Positions 31,114 to 43,373 are shown, counted from the stretch's first letter. The stretch: DNA of 64,000 nt from Leptidea sinapis (GCF_905404315.1 NC_066276.1:11364001-11428000), one strand, 5' to 3'. Notes: a model not told the origin generated them from the sequence alone. Program-made: numbers and translations.

Positions 31114-31838
31114 AAATTAAAGTTATAAATTATGGGGATGTTCGTTTGAAAAGATTATTCTATAAGAGACCAAGAATTTGAATCGATGATAAAATTTTCG
31201 TTCATTTTAAAAATCTAGTATAGAATTATTATATCTGCATTCTTTCGGATAACCTTTTGCTGACCATAATATCAAGTTTCTCATGTGACATTTCGTAGCC
31301 TTAAAACACGTCTTAAGTCAATCAACTTTTAAGAAAGGACACATCCTTTTCAAATCAATTTTCTGCTTGAATACGTCAGTTAACAAAAAAGTCAATTAAA
31401 AATGTGATGGCTTAAGTATCCAACATCCGCGTATAAATTGTGTTAACATCTGGCGGAAACTTGCAAACGAATGTTCATAGTGTGTTCACTATAATATAGA
31501 ATGTTTCCTCTCTTATTAATCGGGTGGCTTATAATTACTATGGTCATTGGAAATAATACAACCTGTATGTGATTAACGACCGTTTTCGATAACATATCTC
31601 TAGTAACGGATACATTGTTTTCACCGTCACCGTGCTGTTACTGTTAGCATATTATCTATCCATAGTTATGTCCAGTATAGTTATAGTCCAATGCTTTATG
31701 TCGATAGGTTATTGAAATGTTAGTAAGCGTAAATGGATAGATTTTTCTTACCTCTAGTAAGTAAAACTAAGGATATTGAAAATTCAAAAAAGAGGTTATT
31801 GAAAACAGACGTAAGACAACACGATAGAAGCTTAGTCT
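31114..31838. other. AT-rich DNA, nothing recognised
   Basis: No exon-like patch. A short self-complementary stretch near 31640 (TGCTGTTACTGTTAGCATAT) is not remarkable. Confidence 0.4.
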
Positions 31839-32040
31839 CTTGCTGCTAGATAACCGATGACAACAGGCCAGGTTTATTACCTTAGTGTGCTTGACGTAGT
31901 AAGCTACGTCTTACACTCGCGGTTTGTATATTACTTTTTGTTAAGTGTGCGTACTTTGCTCAAAATAGAGGTTAACTGTCAACCTCAATTTTTTACGACC
32001 TCGTCACAGTCTATATAGACGTATTATTATATAAATGATC
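31839..32040 (+). repeat. Unclassified dispersed repeat, copy 1
   Basis: CTTGCTGCTAGATAACCGAT, ACAGGCCAGGTTTATTACCT, TTACACTCGCGGTTTGTAT, and CACAGTCTATATAGACGTAT. It has a perfect hairpin, GACGTAG/CTACGTC (31893-31910, loop TAAG), and a terminal GTCTATATAGAC palindrome. Copy 2 at 53748 shows this is mobile or was mobile. Confidence 0.75.
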
Positions 32041-33281
32041 GAAGGGTCGAAGTGACAAATGTAACAAGGCGAGGTCGATATTACCTCAGAGTAGGGATGG
32101 GTACGTACTTGGATAATAAAAAGTAAAATTAAAATAAAAAGTTAAGTAAATAGTAAAAAAAAATATTTAATGTTTCTTTAATCGACTCAATCCGAGCGTT
32201 TCTTTTCCGAGCATGACAAGCCAGTTTCGCGTTTCGCGATCTAAAGGAGTTTTTACTTGAAGAAGAAGTCTATAATATATAAGTTTATATTAAGCCTAGG
32301 ATCCTAAGCTTAGTTATAGCCAAAATACAGAAAGACATAATATTGTAGATTGTTTTAAATTATAAATTCGGTTATGTAATTCAATTTAAAATATCATAAT
32401 AAGTTGCCTCTCGCCATTGTTAGACAATAAATAATAATTAAAAAGTTTGATAATAATATTGGCAGTTAAAAATTAAAAATTTTAAGGAAAGCTAATTTTC
32501 AGTGCTAACTAGGCCACAGATATGTTATTTGAGAAATGTACGCTGTAATTATTTTATGGAATTATGTTTTAATTAAAAATACAAAATATATGTGAAGACC
32601 ATTCACCTTTTCAATTCATGTAAGTAGATGACAAAATAAACGTAAATAAGAATTTTATTAAATTTAATTCTTATGTTCTCATTGTAACAAAAATTCCGAT
32701 CAGCCATTTCAGCATTTATGTTTTGAATTTTAATGAATATACACAGTATATTTAACCGACTACAAAAAGGAGGAGGTTCTCAATTCGATAGATATTTTTT
32801 ATGCATAAGTACACCATTTCGCTCAGGTTTATGATTAGATTTAAAGCCTATCAATAGGTATAATGGTAGTATATTAAAGGTAAAGGTTTGCATAAGAGGT
32901 GTATTAAATTAAATTTTTAGTTATTTTATTCTATTCAGTTTTTGTATTCGGTTTTTTTAAACGTAGTTTTTTTTAAAGTATCTGTTCAAACAGTTTTATA
33001 AGACCATTTTGTTTCTACATTTCTTATTCCTCCATTGTTTTCAGGAGATGAATTGAATAATATTTAAATTTAATCAACTGATCAAGCTTTATAAGAACTA
33101 TGGAAGCTGGAAGTTGAGCGGAATGAGTAGAAAGAAATCTTATGTTATGTTATGTTGGTATTATTTCCAAGCATGAAAATGTTTCCCCTCTTTGTATCTT
33201 CGTGACAACAATTTGCCTCGCTTGAAATGCATTGGACGTAGTTTCCAAGCGGCATAACAATTTCTCGTGTATTCTGATCAG
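32041..33281. other. AT-rich DNA with one repeat end
   Basis: AACCGACTACAAAAAGGAGG, then AGGTTCTCAATTCGA (32756-32790), is the end of another common lepidopteran repeat; its body is not recognisable. TATGTTATGTTATGTT at 33140 is a short tandem run. Confidence 0.4.
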
Positions 33282-33350
33282 AGCTATGTATTCGCCTTAC
33301 TGAGTTCCGGTGACGCCGACCGTGCGCCGGCGCCGATCCTTGCTATAACG
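33282..33350 (+). CDS. Exon-like GC-rich patch, strand ambiguous
   Basis: On the plus strand, TCTCGTGTATTCTGATCAG is a fair acceptor. Twenty-three codons follow, SYVFALLSSGDADRAPAPIL then AIT, ending ACG before GTAATG. Third positions in the middle are mostly G or C. On the minus strand, CCTCATTACCGTTATAG and GTAAGG bracket a 42-bp alternative (33301-33342), also a multiple of three. The product is unrecognised. A 73-residue plus frame covers it and continues 3'. It may be a real exon on either strand or a GC-rich repeat. Confidence 0.25.
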
Positions 33351-34074
33351 GTAATGAGGCCAGACGAGATGTGGAAACCAGATACCCTACATGTCTCTAT
33401 CTACATGTCTAGGAACATAATTAAGGCGTGTAATTATCTTATCTTCCTAGATGCTAATTATAAACTAGACGTAGGACTGCAACTATAATAATTTCTTAAA
33501 TAAATCCGACAGCACGCTAAGCAATCCTACCTTAGCAAATCTATGTATAAACATTGATTTTTTTTGTCGAAATGAAAGACTCCAACTCTCTTGTAACACC
33601 GATTCAAAGGAGCATTGCTGCATTTAAAGATAATTGTACCCCAGTTTTGTAAGTAAAGGAAGGCAAGGATGGATTGAATAAAAAATATAACTATATTAAT
33701 ATTTCAATCTTAAGATAGGCTTACATGTTTTTTTTTTATATTCAGTCAGCTATAAAATTAAATTGAAAATCTTTTAAATATTCTTTTCGGATGTTATGTT
33801 TGGCTTGGTGATTCAAAATATTCAACAAAGCGGATGATGAACTAGTTATTCTTTGGCGTGACAACTAAAAAATCGACAAGTCAGTACAAAGAAATCTTAA
33901 TACTAGCCTTAATCTCGAAAACGGCTCTAAAGATTTTCATAAAACTTAGTATACATGGGATTTCGGGGGCGATAGATCGATCTAGCTAGGTATCAATTAA
34001 AAAAAATGTAGTGTTATCCGTGTTTTAATCAGAATCAGCTACATAACATTAGAATACAAAGACTGTAATAGCTC
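33351..34074. other. AT-rich DNA, nothing recognised
   Basis: No second exon-like patch was found within 700 bp of 33350. Confidence 0.4.
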
Positions 34075-34200
34075 AGAGGGGACATTGGGTCATCCGGAAA
34101 ACAGAAGACCCCGGTTCGAATCCAGATGTCCTATTAGTTTCGTTTTTGTACAAGTTTTGCACATTATTAAAAGTCCGAGCAAGGCTCGGTCATCCGAATA
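34075..34200 (+). mobile_element. tRNA-like SINE fragment
   Basis: TAGCTCAGAGGGG (A-box-like) and CCGGTTCGAATCC (perfect B box) are spaced as in a tRNA, but the cloverleaf stems do not close. TCCGAGCAAGGCTCGGTCAT (34173-34192) downstream contains a CGAGC/GCTCG hairpin. Confidence 0.5.
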
Positions 34201-35615
34201 TTTAATATATAATACAAGTTACAAAAAGTCTATTTAGGGCTTCGTATAAGTACTTAAACTTATTTATGCTGATAATTGCTCACTTTATTCATTCAGTTTC
34301 GATTATGAGGTATGAAATAACGCTGTTGTATTAAGAAACTCAAAAATCCACCCATTTCCCATAATTAACTAATAGCTTTCAAAGTCATAACAGTTATACA
34401 AGTGAAATCAACAATATTCACCTTACGAAATATAATTACAAATGTTATCACATAGCAACAGAATTATAAAAGTACGAATTATCAAACAAACGTTTGTCAA
34501 AGAATCTAGTTCGTTCTAATATTCAATTAGTTTAGTATTTGTTAGTGAAAATAACTGTATGGTTTTACCTTGACGTGAAAACCATATTAGTAATAAATTG
34601 TAAATATTTATCTTATTTACGAGTTCATCATTTAAAGTGTAATAACATAATGGTATCAAAAAACCGGTCAAGTGTGAGTCGAATCCGGACTTCGTTCGTA
34701 TCATCGTCGTTGTACTGGAAACAACACAAATTACTTTTTTAAACGCTTAAATGCTTTTGTAAACAAATCATTTTGTCAATCTGTCATTTTGGAATTTGTC
34801 ATCAATTTTTTTTTGTATAAATGGCGTCAAAAGGTTAAAAACATTAGCGTCAACATCTCCAACGGAGAGACAGCAAGATAGACAAGGAAAGCGAATCTAT
34901 TGTTACTGTAACTGATTATGATTTGACAAGTCGTAAAAAGTAAGCCACACTTGACATGAGCCACTTAGTATTTTGAATACTAAGCCACTAGCTAACGTAC
35001 ACATTGAAAAATTAAAATTGGTCCCATAAATCGGGCTTCCAGGTGATCTATTCTAAGTTAGTTAAAAAGTAACCTCAATATACAAACTCTAAGATCCGTT
35101 AATAGATCCTGAATCTGAAAACCAATATGACGTCAATCATAGTCTCCAAGTCCATTTAAATAGGATAATTCATAAATAATGAATATTCAGGAATATCCAT
35201 GATGTCGTTCGACATTCCACTTTCAAAATAAACATGAATATAATTTGTGCCTTCTCGAACTTTTGCTTATGGAATTATAACAAATAAAGTTAAACATGTT
35301 CTTCAATTTAATTCACCCATAACAATATGATAATACTTATTACTACAATTCAATTCACATTGAACCGTCGTGACTCGTACCGTATGTGGAATAACTAATA
35401 CAGTAAAAAAAAATAATAAGGTTATGTGGGTAATCGGTATTGGCCACCATTCTATAGTGTGGGAAATACGGTGACGTCAAATGTTATTTTGTTGTTTTTT
35501 TATTACGTTCAACATATTGTTTGGGCTTTTTGCAGTCAGTTTACAATACAACAGTTGGGCCTTACTGTATTTTAAATGTTATGTTTGTAAGCTGTATTTT
35601 AAATGTTAAACGGTA
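34201..35615. other. AT-rich DNA, nothing recognised
   Basis: Overlapping short frames at 34516-34742 on both strands show no pattern. TTTTAAATGTTATGTTTGTA and its near-repeat at 35569-35608 suggest a small duplication. Confidence 0.4.
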
Positions 35616-36056
35616 TTACATAAGATACATAATAGCTCTAAGGGTAAATGTTATACACTTTTATAATAAAGTCCCAGCCACTGGTCAGGCATTATCGATA
35701 AATAAATTTAACTGTTCTATGGCTCTAATGTATCTAAATCTCTATTATGTATCTAAAAATGGCTCTGTCGTAAATCCTATTACCTACTCCACAGCTGAAT
35801 ATCTAAGTGATCAGACAGCCTGGGACTAGATTATGATTATTTTACAGCAATAGCAATGAGAGTACAATATTGTATATTTTTAGTAAAAAGAGCGCAAAAA
35901 AAGAATGCTGGGAGAGTTTCTTGCGCCGCTTCTTCTCTCTCAGAGCACCAATTGTATCCGAAGCGGTAGTAGTATCTAGTATATTAGAAATGATATCAAA
36001 AGGAATTCTAAAGGAATCAAGTTTGAGAAAATAAATGCCTTTTTTGCCTTTTATAA
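35616..36056 (+). mobile_element. LINE family C 3' end with an internal duplication
   Basis: The C-terminus VIHFYNKVPATGQALSINKF is visible, later ITYSTAEYLSDQTAWD and the stop. Between them about 50 bp including ATGTATCTAAATCTCTATTA is inserted relative to the 16184 copy. The untranslated end has GTTTCTTGCGCCGCTTCTTC and finishes AAATGCCTTTTTTGCCTTTT. Confidence 0.85.
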
Positions 36057-37130
36057 TGATAAATGAATGGCTGTCATCATCCAATGTTTGAACTCAGGAG
36101 TCTAAAGTAAAAAAAACATCATTTATTTCGCCATTTTGTTATTAAGTACTCTGCGGTATATAATATAATTTATAATATAATTTCGATAAAAATAACCAAA
36201 ATAAACATTTGAAGTCGTTGTGTTACTAACTAGAGGCAAATAATTTCAAAAGGATACACGGCGCTTGCAAAATTTACCCCTTGACCTTTCACGGACTCAT
36301 TATGCCTTTTAGCAGTATTGGGTTCGCTGTGGCTTTTATTAACTATCACGTGGTCATGACTCCTGCCAGTATCGCTTCAATCTATTTCGAGTATACCCTT
36401 AACAAAGTAATTCGATCGTCCACAAGTAACAGTGTGATCACCATCTAATAATTAGTTTATAATTAAACCCCACTCCAATCAGTCGGTAGGTACCTTAATA
36501 TTCAGTTCAGACTCGTTTTCACTTATACTTTCAGTTTCATTTATACAGCTTAGTAATTGATACATCTTAACTTTAACCATAACCAATAAGTTATAAGACT
36601 GTTTGCGTGAAACTCTGTTTTGCTTCCTGCTGTCGCGGCCGTTTACATAATCATTAATATAATTACATAATTTATTTCTATTATATTACGTTATGTTATT
36701 ATGTAGCCTGTTATATATAGGTGTTTCACAATTGATTTGAAAATTTAATTATGTGATTGTGATAATAAGTGAAAATTATATGATAAAATGACAAGAAGTT
36801 TAATTAGTAACATAACTTAATGTATTTGAAAACAAGAAGAATAGAATAAAAGAAAAAAAAACATAATGAGTCCTCAGACTTCGAAGGTACAAACTAGATG
36901 AAAGTAAGGTACATAAATATAACCTCGCTAAACTTCTAGTTCGCCACGACGTTGTTGCGAATAGTTGCACAGTAACAAAGAACAGGGTCTCTGTGGGGCG
37001 AATACGGAATAAAAAGCGCAAGCAAATGGCGCGTGGCAACTTCAGAGCGGATAAGTTTGACAGGGAACATAAAACTTGTGTTATATAGAGCTCAAATATA
37101 ATCCTCCTTGTGGACAGACTATTGCATTCC
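36057..37130. other. Mixed AT-rich DNA; some less AT-rich unique sequence
   Basis: A 48-codon ATG frame at 36302-36448 lacks supporting signals. The segment 36850-37100 (GGGTCTCTGTGGGGCGAATA, GGCGCGTGGCAACTTCAGAG) resembles a repeat I could not classify. The minus frame at 36800-37153 starts inside family A and is not a gene. Confidence 0.35.
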
Positions 37131-37411
37131 ACCAGTGCGAGGCTCCTTTGCACAGGATGCCGGCTAGATTATGGGTACCACAAGGGTGGCTATTTCTGCC
37201 GTGAAGCAGTAATGTGTAAGCATAATTCTGTTTTGGTCTGAAGAGCGCCGTAGCTAGTGAAATTACTGGGCAAATGAGACTTCACATCTTATGTCTCAAG
37301 GTGACGAGCGCAATTCAAGAATCCTGAGCGGCACTGCATTGTCATAGGTAGGGTGTATCAATTACTATCAGCTGAACGTCCTGCTCGTCTCGTAACTTTC
37401 TGTCATTAAAA
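37131..37411 (+). mobile_element. Family A, left hairpin arm deleted
   Basis: ACCAGTGCGAGGCTCCTTTG to CTTTCTGTCATTAAAA. GCGCAATT jumps to CAAGAATCCTGAGCGGCAC, removing the left arm and loop. It is otherwise well preserved. Confidence 0.92.
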
Positions 37412-37847
37412 GTAAATAAAAATCAGTATTTACATTAAAATAAAAACACGAATATAAATTAATCAAGAGAAAGGGACCATTCGTAGGCGCTGATCGCCCG
37501 CTAAATTCTTCAACATAAAAAAATCCAATGCAAACTTCGAAATTAATTATCCATGCGAATGTATATTTTGTAGTAACTACAAATAATGATAGCTCATTGT
37601 TTTCTTCCAAACAGATAATAATGAAGTAACTATGACTCACGATAACTAAGTATATCTCTACTTTACTGCGGGGAGTTATCTTATAAGTAATAAGTGATTC
37701 CACTCATACTGTAACATAAATATATCGAATTTATAGCAGGAACTGTTCGACTTTTATATATCGTTAATTAATTGTTTAAATAATACTTATATGTTCTTTC
37801 ATGTTACTCGTGACGTGACCAATATAATTTTGTTGACGTAAGAATGT
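37412..37847. other. AT-rich DNA, nothing recognised
   Basis: A 111-residue minus frame (37368-37703) begins downstream of the family A copy and reads into its tail. No pattern was seen. Confidence 0.4.
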
Positions 37848-37985
37848 CTCGTGCCAGAGTTTGGCGAGTCAACATTTCCTGAGGATGCCTCGTGCAGAGG
37901 TGAAACACGTATCGAATTATTTGAAGACAAATATTGGCGGATTTAACACTCAAGAAAACTCAAAACATTTGGATGATGTAAGAAT
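37848..37985 (+). mobile_element. Penelope-like element fragment with a hammerhead-like motif
   Basis: TTTGGCGAGTCAACATTTC leads to CTGAGGA, then a CCTC-GTGCA-GAGG stem, GAAAC, and ACGTATC. Penelope-like elements are known to carry hammerhead ribozymes in their terminal repeats; the order CTGA.GA, stem, GAAAC fits. Downstream ATTGGCGGATTTAACACTCA matches a motif at 12416. The 77-residue frame at 37861-38094 across it is incidental. The element assignment is inference. Confidence 0.45.
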
Positions 37986-38984
37986 GTTTGTTATTTTTAC
38001 GATGGCTTACACAGTCAAGCTTACTATCAAACTAGCAGCGGATTTGAAACGATGTCCAAATTGCAGTTTCATTGCATCCAAATTCGCCGTTTAGTTTCCA
38101 TCTTACCAATGTAACATGGACATCATAACCATCACAATTGAAACCATGGCGTCACACGTCACAGACCATGATTATTATTATTAAAACAGAAAGATCATTC
38201 AAAATGGTCCTAAAGCCTGATAATGTCAACTAATATCGTTCATACTGTACCCTCACATACAATATTTTCAAGTTCACAATACGCAACTAAAATCACCGAG
38301 TATGCAGAAACGAATCGATTATTGCTTCAAGTAGAATTATTGACACCGTCAAGTTAACTGGGCACATCTTCAAGTCCACTACACTATTAATTGTTTACTT
38401 AATTATGTTTAATTATAAGCATTTTCCGTGGGGAAAAGTTATGAATACAACTGGACAACAAAATTTTAGGCAGTTGTATGAGTCTCTAAAGAAATCTAGA
38501 CATGATAAGTAGTTGACACGTATGTTGTACCTAAACTATGTAGTAGAATGCGGTAGCATTCATATGGCATATCACGACTTGCATTGTGCATTCAGAAATG
38601 TATCTTATGAATAATATGAAAAGGTTTGTTATTGCTTAGAGTAGCTTGTTATGAAGAATTAGTGCATGACTTATCCTTCAGGTGACAAATGCAAGAAGTC
38701 ACGCTATCGACAATGGTTTCGTAATAATACTATTGTTTGATATTTGTAAACTGAAAAATATTTCTTCACAAGTCTCGTGCATACCGAAGAAAAAGTTATG
38801 AAATAAAGTAAAATTATGAAGTTACCGAAAATGACGAAAGTAGTACTAACAAGGGATTTTAGGAAACTTCAATACTAAGTCGATAAAAAAGCGATCGAGC
38901 GACATTTGAATGGCAAATCCGCTTATAGGCAAAGTTATATTATGTACAAAATATCATACTTCTTCTTCTGGTTTTATTATAATA
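37986..38984. other. AT-rich DNA, nothing recognised
   Basis: No open frame with codon bias and no element end before the Helitron. Confidence 0.4.
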
Positions 38985-39331
38985 CTAGCTGACCCGGCAA
39001 ACGTTGTTTTGCCATATAAAGTATAATTCACGCGATAGTTTTATAAGTAATAAAATATTGCCTATATTATAGCCTGTACCTCATTTTGTTCTATTGCCAA
39101 TAGTTTTTGCAGCGCACGCAAAAATAGTTCGATTTTACACCTTGTGTTACAAAATAGCAATTTTATTACGGATCCCTAATTTTGAAAAAAAAAACATAGC
39201 CTATAGCCTTCCTAGATAAATGGACTACCCAACACTGAAAGAATCATTCAAATCGGACCTGTAGTACCAGAGATTAGCGCGTTCAAACAAACAAACAAAC
39301 AAACACTGCAGCTTTATAATATTAGTATAGA
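38985..39331 (-). mobile_element. Non-autonomous Helitron, 347 bp, complete
   Basis: On the minus strand TCTATACTAATATTATAAAG follows a host A, and GCCGGGTCAGCTAG ends before a host T. It has a hairpin GGCAAA/TTTGCC near the 3' end. It is a near-copy of 14312-14663 in opposite orientation, differing by a few substitutions and the number of GTTT units. Confidence 0.93.
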
Positions 39332-40684
39332 TTCAAATTATTATATTCATATATGGCGTTTTTTAAAATTTTGCCACTCAGTAAACGGTGAATCAAAATT
39401 TGTAAGGTTCAATGGGCAAATAAGTTTGAATGAATTAGTCACAGTACAGCAGAGCTAAGCACTACTGTGCAATAAAGAGAAATCGTCATGTTATATCTCT
39501 TCTGACATGTTCTAAGCATTGTTATTTGAAATATTTAGAGCAAATCTCTAAAAGGCAAAAGTTCAAAATACGACTGATACGTTTTGCATCAAAACACAAC
39601 ATAAAGCATAACATATAAATATGCTATATGAGGGATTACTCCGATATTACTATAGACTTACAATACGCTAGCGTATGGACAAAGAACGAGATGAGATTGA
39701 AAAACTTCTCTTATGGAGATACTATACTATAAACCACTGGACTGGCAGCTGTCAAAGTGCGTTTGTGCCTGTTTGATATTCGCCTTTTTGGCGCTGTTGG
39801 CCATAGCGAGAGTCTGCGATACTTAAAACAAGTCATGACAACCTAGTGGACAACAGAGATGGTGGAAACAATTGTGTACTTTATAACGTTGATTTTTGAA
39901 GTATAAATAACACGGATAATCAACGAAATTAATTCAAAATGTAAAAATACTTGAGAGACATTCCTTCGCAGTATTTTTTGTATTATACGTCAAAATTAGT
40001 TCTCTTGGCGCTCGCGAGTGGCGCTTCAAATAGGCACAAAAAATTTGCTGTCAAACATATGGAACAGCCTGTCCAGTGGTATTTATACAGGTGGTCCCCC
40101 TTTATTAGGGCTGTCAGGTTGTCTATTCCCTGATCTATTCGAAGTCTATGGAGTAATTATATCGTACTGTGGTCATCACTCACTTAAAGTTGGAATGTCA
40201 TGCCTCTGCGACGAGAAATCGTCTCGTTGTGCTCCAATTACAACCTAAATTATTAATAATTGCTTCTAGAACATTATAGAACACATAATGGAACTCTTCG
40301 TATATAAAATGACGTTTAATAATCAATACGAGGTCAATATTTACTTCCCTGTTTCAAATAGAACGTGTTGTTTAAATTTAGATTACGAATGACCGTTTTG
40401 AAAATAAAGGAAGTTGTAAAACTAGAGTTTAAATGTCTGAAACTATCGGTGAGACATTAATATTTATTGAAATTGAATTTATTAGAATTATAAAAATAAC
40501 CATATCAACAAAAGGAAGATACGATATTTTATTAAAATAATACGACCGATTTTTTATTCACACTAAGCATTTTTCAACATTAAAAACTTGTGGGAGCGAA
40601 GGGCACGATAAGGAATCCTGGAATCTATTTTTTCTCTCTCTACAGAAGCTCATTATTGAAGATTGTGGTCATCGTCGGCAGAGG
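39332..40684. other. AT-rich DNA; possible unclassified repeat at 40000-40245
   Basis: GCGCTCGCGAGTGGCGCTTC, CATATGGAACAGCCTGTCCA and TTCCCTGATCTATTCGAAGT read like an element shared among Lepidoptera, but no second copy is present to test this. Two overlapping frames (60 and 76 residues) over it are not convincing. Confidence 0.35.
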
Positions 40685-40994
40685 TTTTTTTTTATATGAA
40701 AATAAGGGACGAGACGAGCAGGACGTTCAGCTGATGGTAATTGATACGCCCTACCCATACCATAGCAGTGCCGCTCAGGATTCTTGAAAAACCCAAAAAT
40801 TTTGAGCGGCACTACAATTGCGCTCGTCAGACATATGATGTTAAGTCTCATTTGCCCAGTAATTTCAATAGCTACGGCGCCCTTCACACCCAAACACAGT
40901 AATTTTTACACGTGACTGCTTCACGGCAGAAATAGGCGCCGTTATGGTACCCATAATCTAGTCGGGTTAATGGGCAAAGGAGCATCCTACTGGT
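40685..40994 (-). mobile_element. Family A, full length
   Basis: T-run, ATATGAAAATAAGGGACGAG, perfect outer hairpin arm GTGCCGCTCAG with one change in the partner (TTGAGCGGCAC), and a 5' end of GAGCATCCTACTGGT. CACCTTGAG is deleted after GCTCGT. Confidence 0.93.
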
Positions 40995-41309
40995 GAATGA
41001 TGATGCTGTTGGTGTGATAATTCCTCTGAGTACTTCCCAAGACATATGCGGTAGAAGATGCAGTGAGAGCCCACATCTCTACGCAACACCAAACAATCAA
41101 ACCGATCTGAGATGATTCGAGTAGCTCTTCGAGTATACCAAGCTTGACTAAATACACCAAGCTTTTTTTGGAGGCTATTTTGGCCTTCTCTTGCTTCAAT
41201 ATATCAACGCCGAGTATGCCGATACAAGCGTAGGTACACAATAATTAGAGGAGTGATGTCAAATCGATGGGACACTTCAAACGGAGTCTTCTAGAGTTGA
41301 CGCATCAGA
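40995..41309. other. Unclassified sequence, possibly repeat-derived
   Basis: ACTTCCCAAGACATATGCGG, CTCTACGCAACACCAAACAA and GTAGCTCTTCGAGTATACCA lie between two family A copies. A minus frame of 84 residues (40987-41241) includes LVKLGILEELLESSQIGLIV. The stretch recalls antisense LINE coding sequence, but I could not name the family. Confidence 0.3.
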
Positions 41310-41598
41310 ATACCACACCGGAGCCATTTTCTACCACGAATCAGCAATATGCAAGCATTGTTGTATTTCGGTTTTGAGAGCGCTGTAACTAGTGAAATAA
41401 CCGAGGAAATGGGTAAGACATAAAAACTTATTTCTCGACGTGTTGACAATTATTGAGATACCGCGCAGAATTAAGGTTCAATCATTCTTCTTCGATTCTG
41501 ATATTCTTGAATGAACCTGAGCGGCACTGCGTTGTATTGGCATGGCAAAACCATCAGGTGGACGTCTTGCTCGCCTCGAAAATTTTTCGTAAAAAAGA
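41310..41598 (+). mobile_element. Ancient family A copy
   Basis: Scattered but collinear matches: ACCACACCGGAGCCATTTTC, CAGCAATATGCAAGCATTGT, GAGCGCTGTAACTAGTGAAA, and CCTGAGCGGCACTGCGTTGT, then ATCAGGTGGACGTCTTGCTC and CGTAAAAAAG. Divergence is far above that of the other copies. Confidence 0.7.
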
Positions 41599-43373
41599 TA
41601 ACTTTTTGGAACACTCATTAACTATAAGGTACCTACTTCTTAGAAGAACTGTTATTATTTTATGATAAAGACGTTGAAGTAGATAATACTTTAACTATTT
41701 TCTTCAGAAATGCACTAGAATTGTTGAAGTTAACATACATCAAGTTATTATTTATGGCAAATATTACTGTTAAGTATTAGCTCATATCTGCCTTATACTA
41801 TTATTTCAAGGATTTTTAACCGTATAATCGGTACAACTCTTGCGATAGTTATCACCAGCAGCTGCAAGGCGGACGTTAGATTTACTTATGTTTTAGTATA
41901 AAGCGCTTTTACAGTTTTGTATAGGTATTGTTATGCAGAAATATTGTGAAGCGCTGTACAGCGCTATAAATTCAAACTCAATCGTGCCAAGGCGACGCCT
42001 CACTACGCTGCGTCATAACTCTCAAGACTGCATTTCTTGTGAAACGAACATGCTTTGATAATACACTACACCAAGTAATAATAGCTTAACTTAGCATAAA
42101 ACATTATGATACAAGGGTGCACAGTACGTCATTGCAAACGAGCAGTCATTAACAGGCCCGAGCTGAAGTCGAGGGTTTTTAATGCCACGAGTTTATAATA
42201 ATCTACACACCCGTGTATCACACGACGTTTTTCAATAAAGTTGTAGGAAATAGTAAAAATCAAGGAATTCAATATGTTTATTTCAATATACTTTTAGAAA
42301 ATGGTACTTTTTTGCAACTAGGCAACGGGATCGTACGCGTACAACACAGCCTATTTGACAGTAGTTATAGAATATGAAAACAAATAAATTAAAACTGGTA
42401 TTTAAATATAATAAACAGCTATTTAAAAGATATTTGAGCATTCAATATTCAGACGTAAGGACTCATTCATTTTGCTTTGTAAAATAACTATCCGATTTTA
42501 TTTTATGTATGAAAACTCCTTGCTACAAAACTTTTTAAACTCATTGATGACCGAGCTCTTATACGAACGAAAGTCACGAACGCGTAAAAGTAATATGTTC
42601 GAGTTTTATTTCGCACCAAAATATAGATACATTTTAGTACGATACAGCACATATCCGCCATCTGCCTCGATCATTGATCAGTAACTAATCGATTCTTCGG
42701 AAGAATTAATCCGAATCACAGTTGCCTAAAATCGTATCTTATAGTAGTTTTTACATTAATCTTGCGTATAACAATTGCATCTCACTATTCACAGTTTTCT
42801 GGATACGGATTTCAACATACTGTCCCAGATAAATCATACTGTGATATCACACGTTGATATTAATTATTATGCTATATTTCGAAATACAATACCTATAGGT
42901 TGTGCCGCCAAACAGTTTACTGATTTTCAATATATAGTTTTCGTATCTTTTGATGTTCCAACGTTCATGTATCAAATTTTAAGTACATATATTATTCATT
43001 TATATAGTTTTATCTCAACTATGAATACGCAACGAAGATCAAAGTTTTATTTTTTATTTGGCGGCAAATGTCAATTACCCTGTACAAACTAGTTTATGTT
43101 GTTGAAAATTAATCTAACGGATTTAACAAATTTCATACTCAAATATTATATATGAATAAAATTGAATTTAGAATTAAATTAAAATATAACAATCCCAATA
43201 TAGCGTCATCAGGCAATTTACTGGCAAACCTCGGCCACAAAGTGTATAAGATATTTTAAATCAAATGATTTATGTTAATAACACATTTGAAAACAGAAAT
43301 GCCTGAAACCTGAAAATAACGGTGCAGTATTCTCAACGGATTTTTTTGATTTTTTCTTTATTTTCATTAATAC
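41599..43373. other. AT-rich DNA, no gene accepted
   Basis: The longest frame (42775-43092, 105 residues, plus) is rich in I, F, Y and S, has no domain pattern and average composition. GGCCCGAGCTGAAGTCGAGG near 42155 is part of a short GC-richer spot of unknown nature. Confidence 0.4.

Noticed and set aside
36800..37153. 117-residue minus-strand ORF
   Set aside because: It starts inside a family A element and runs through unique AT-rich DNA; L/S/T-rich composition with no domain.
42775..43092. 105-residue plus-strand ORF
   Set aside because: I, F, Y and S-rich translation as expected of AT-rich DNA; no splice or promoter context and no domain.
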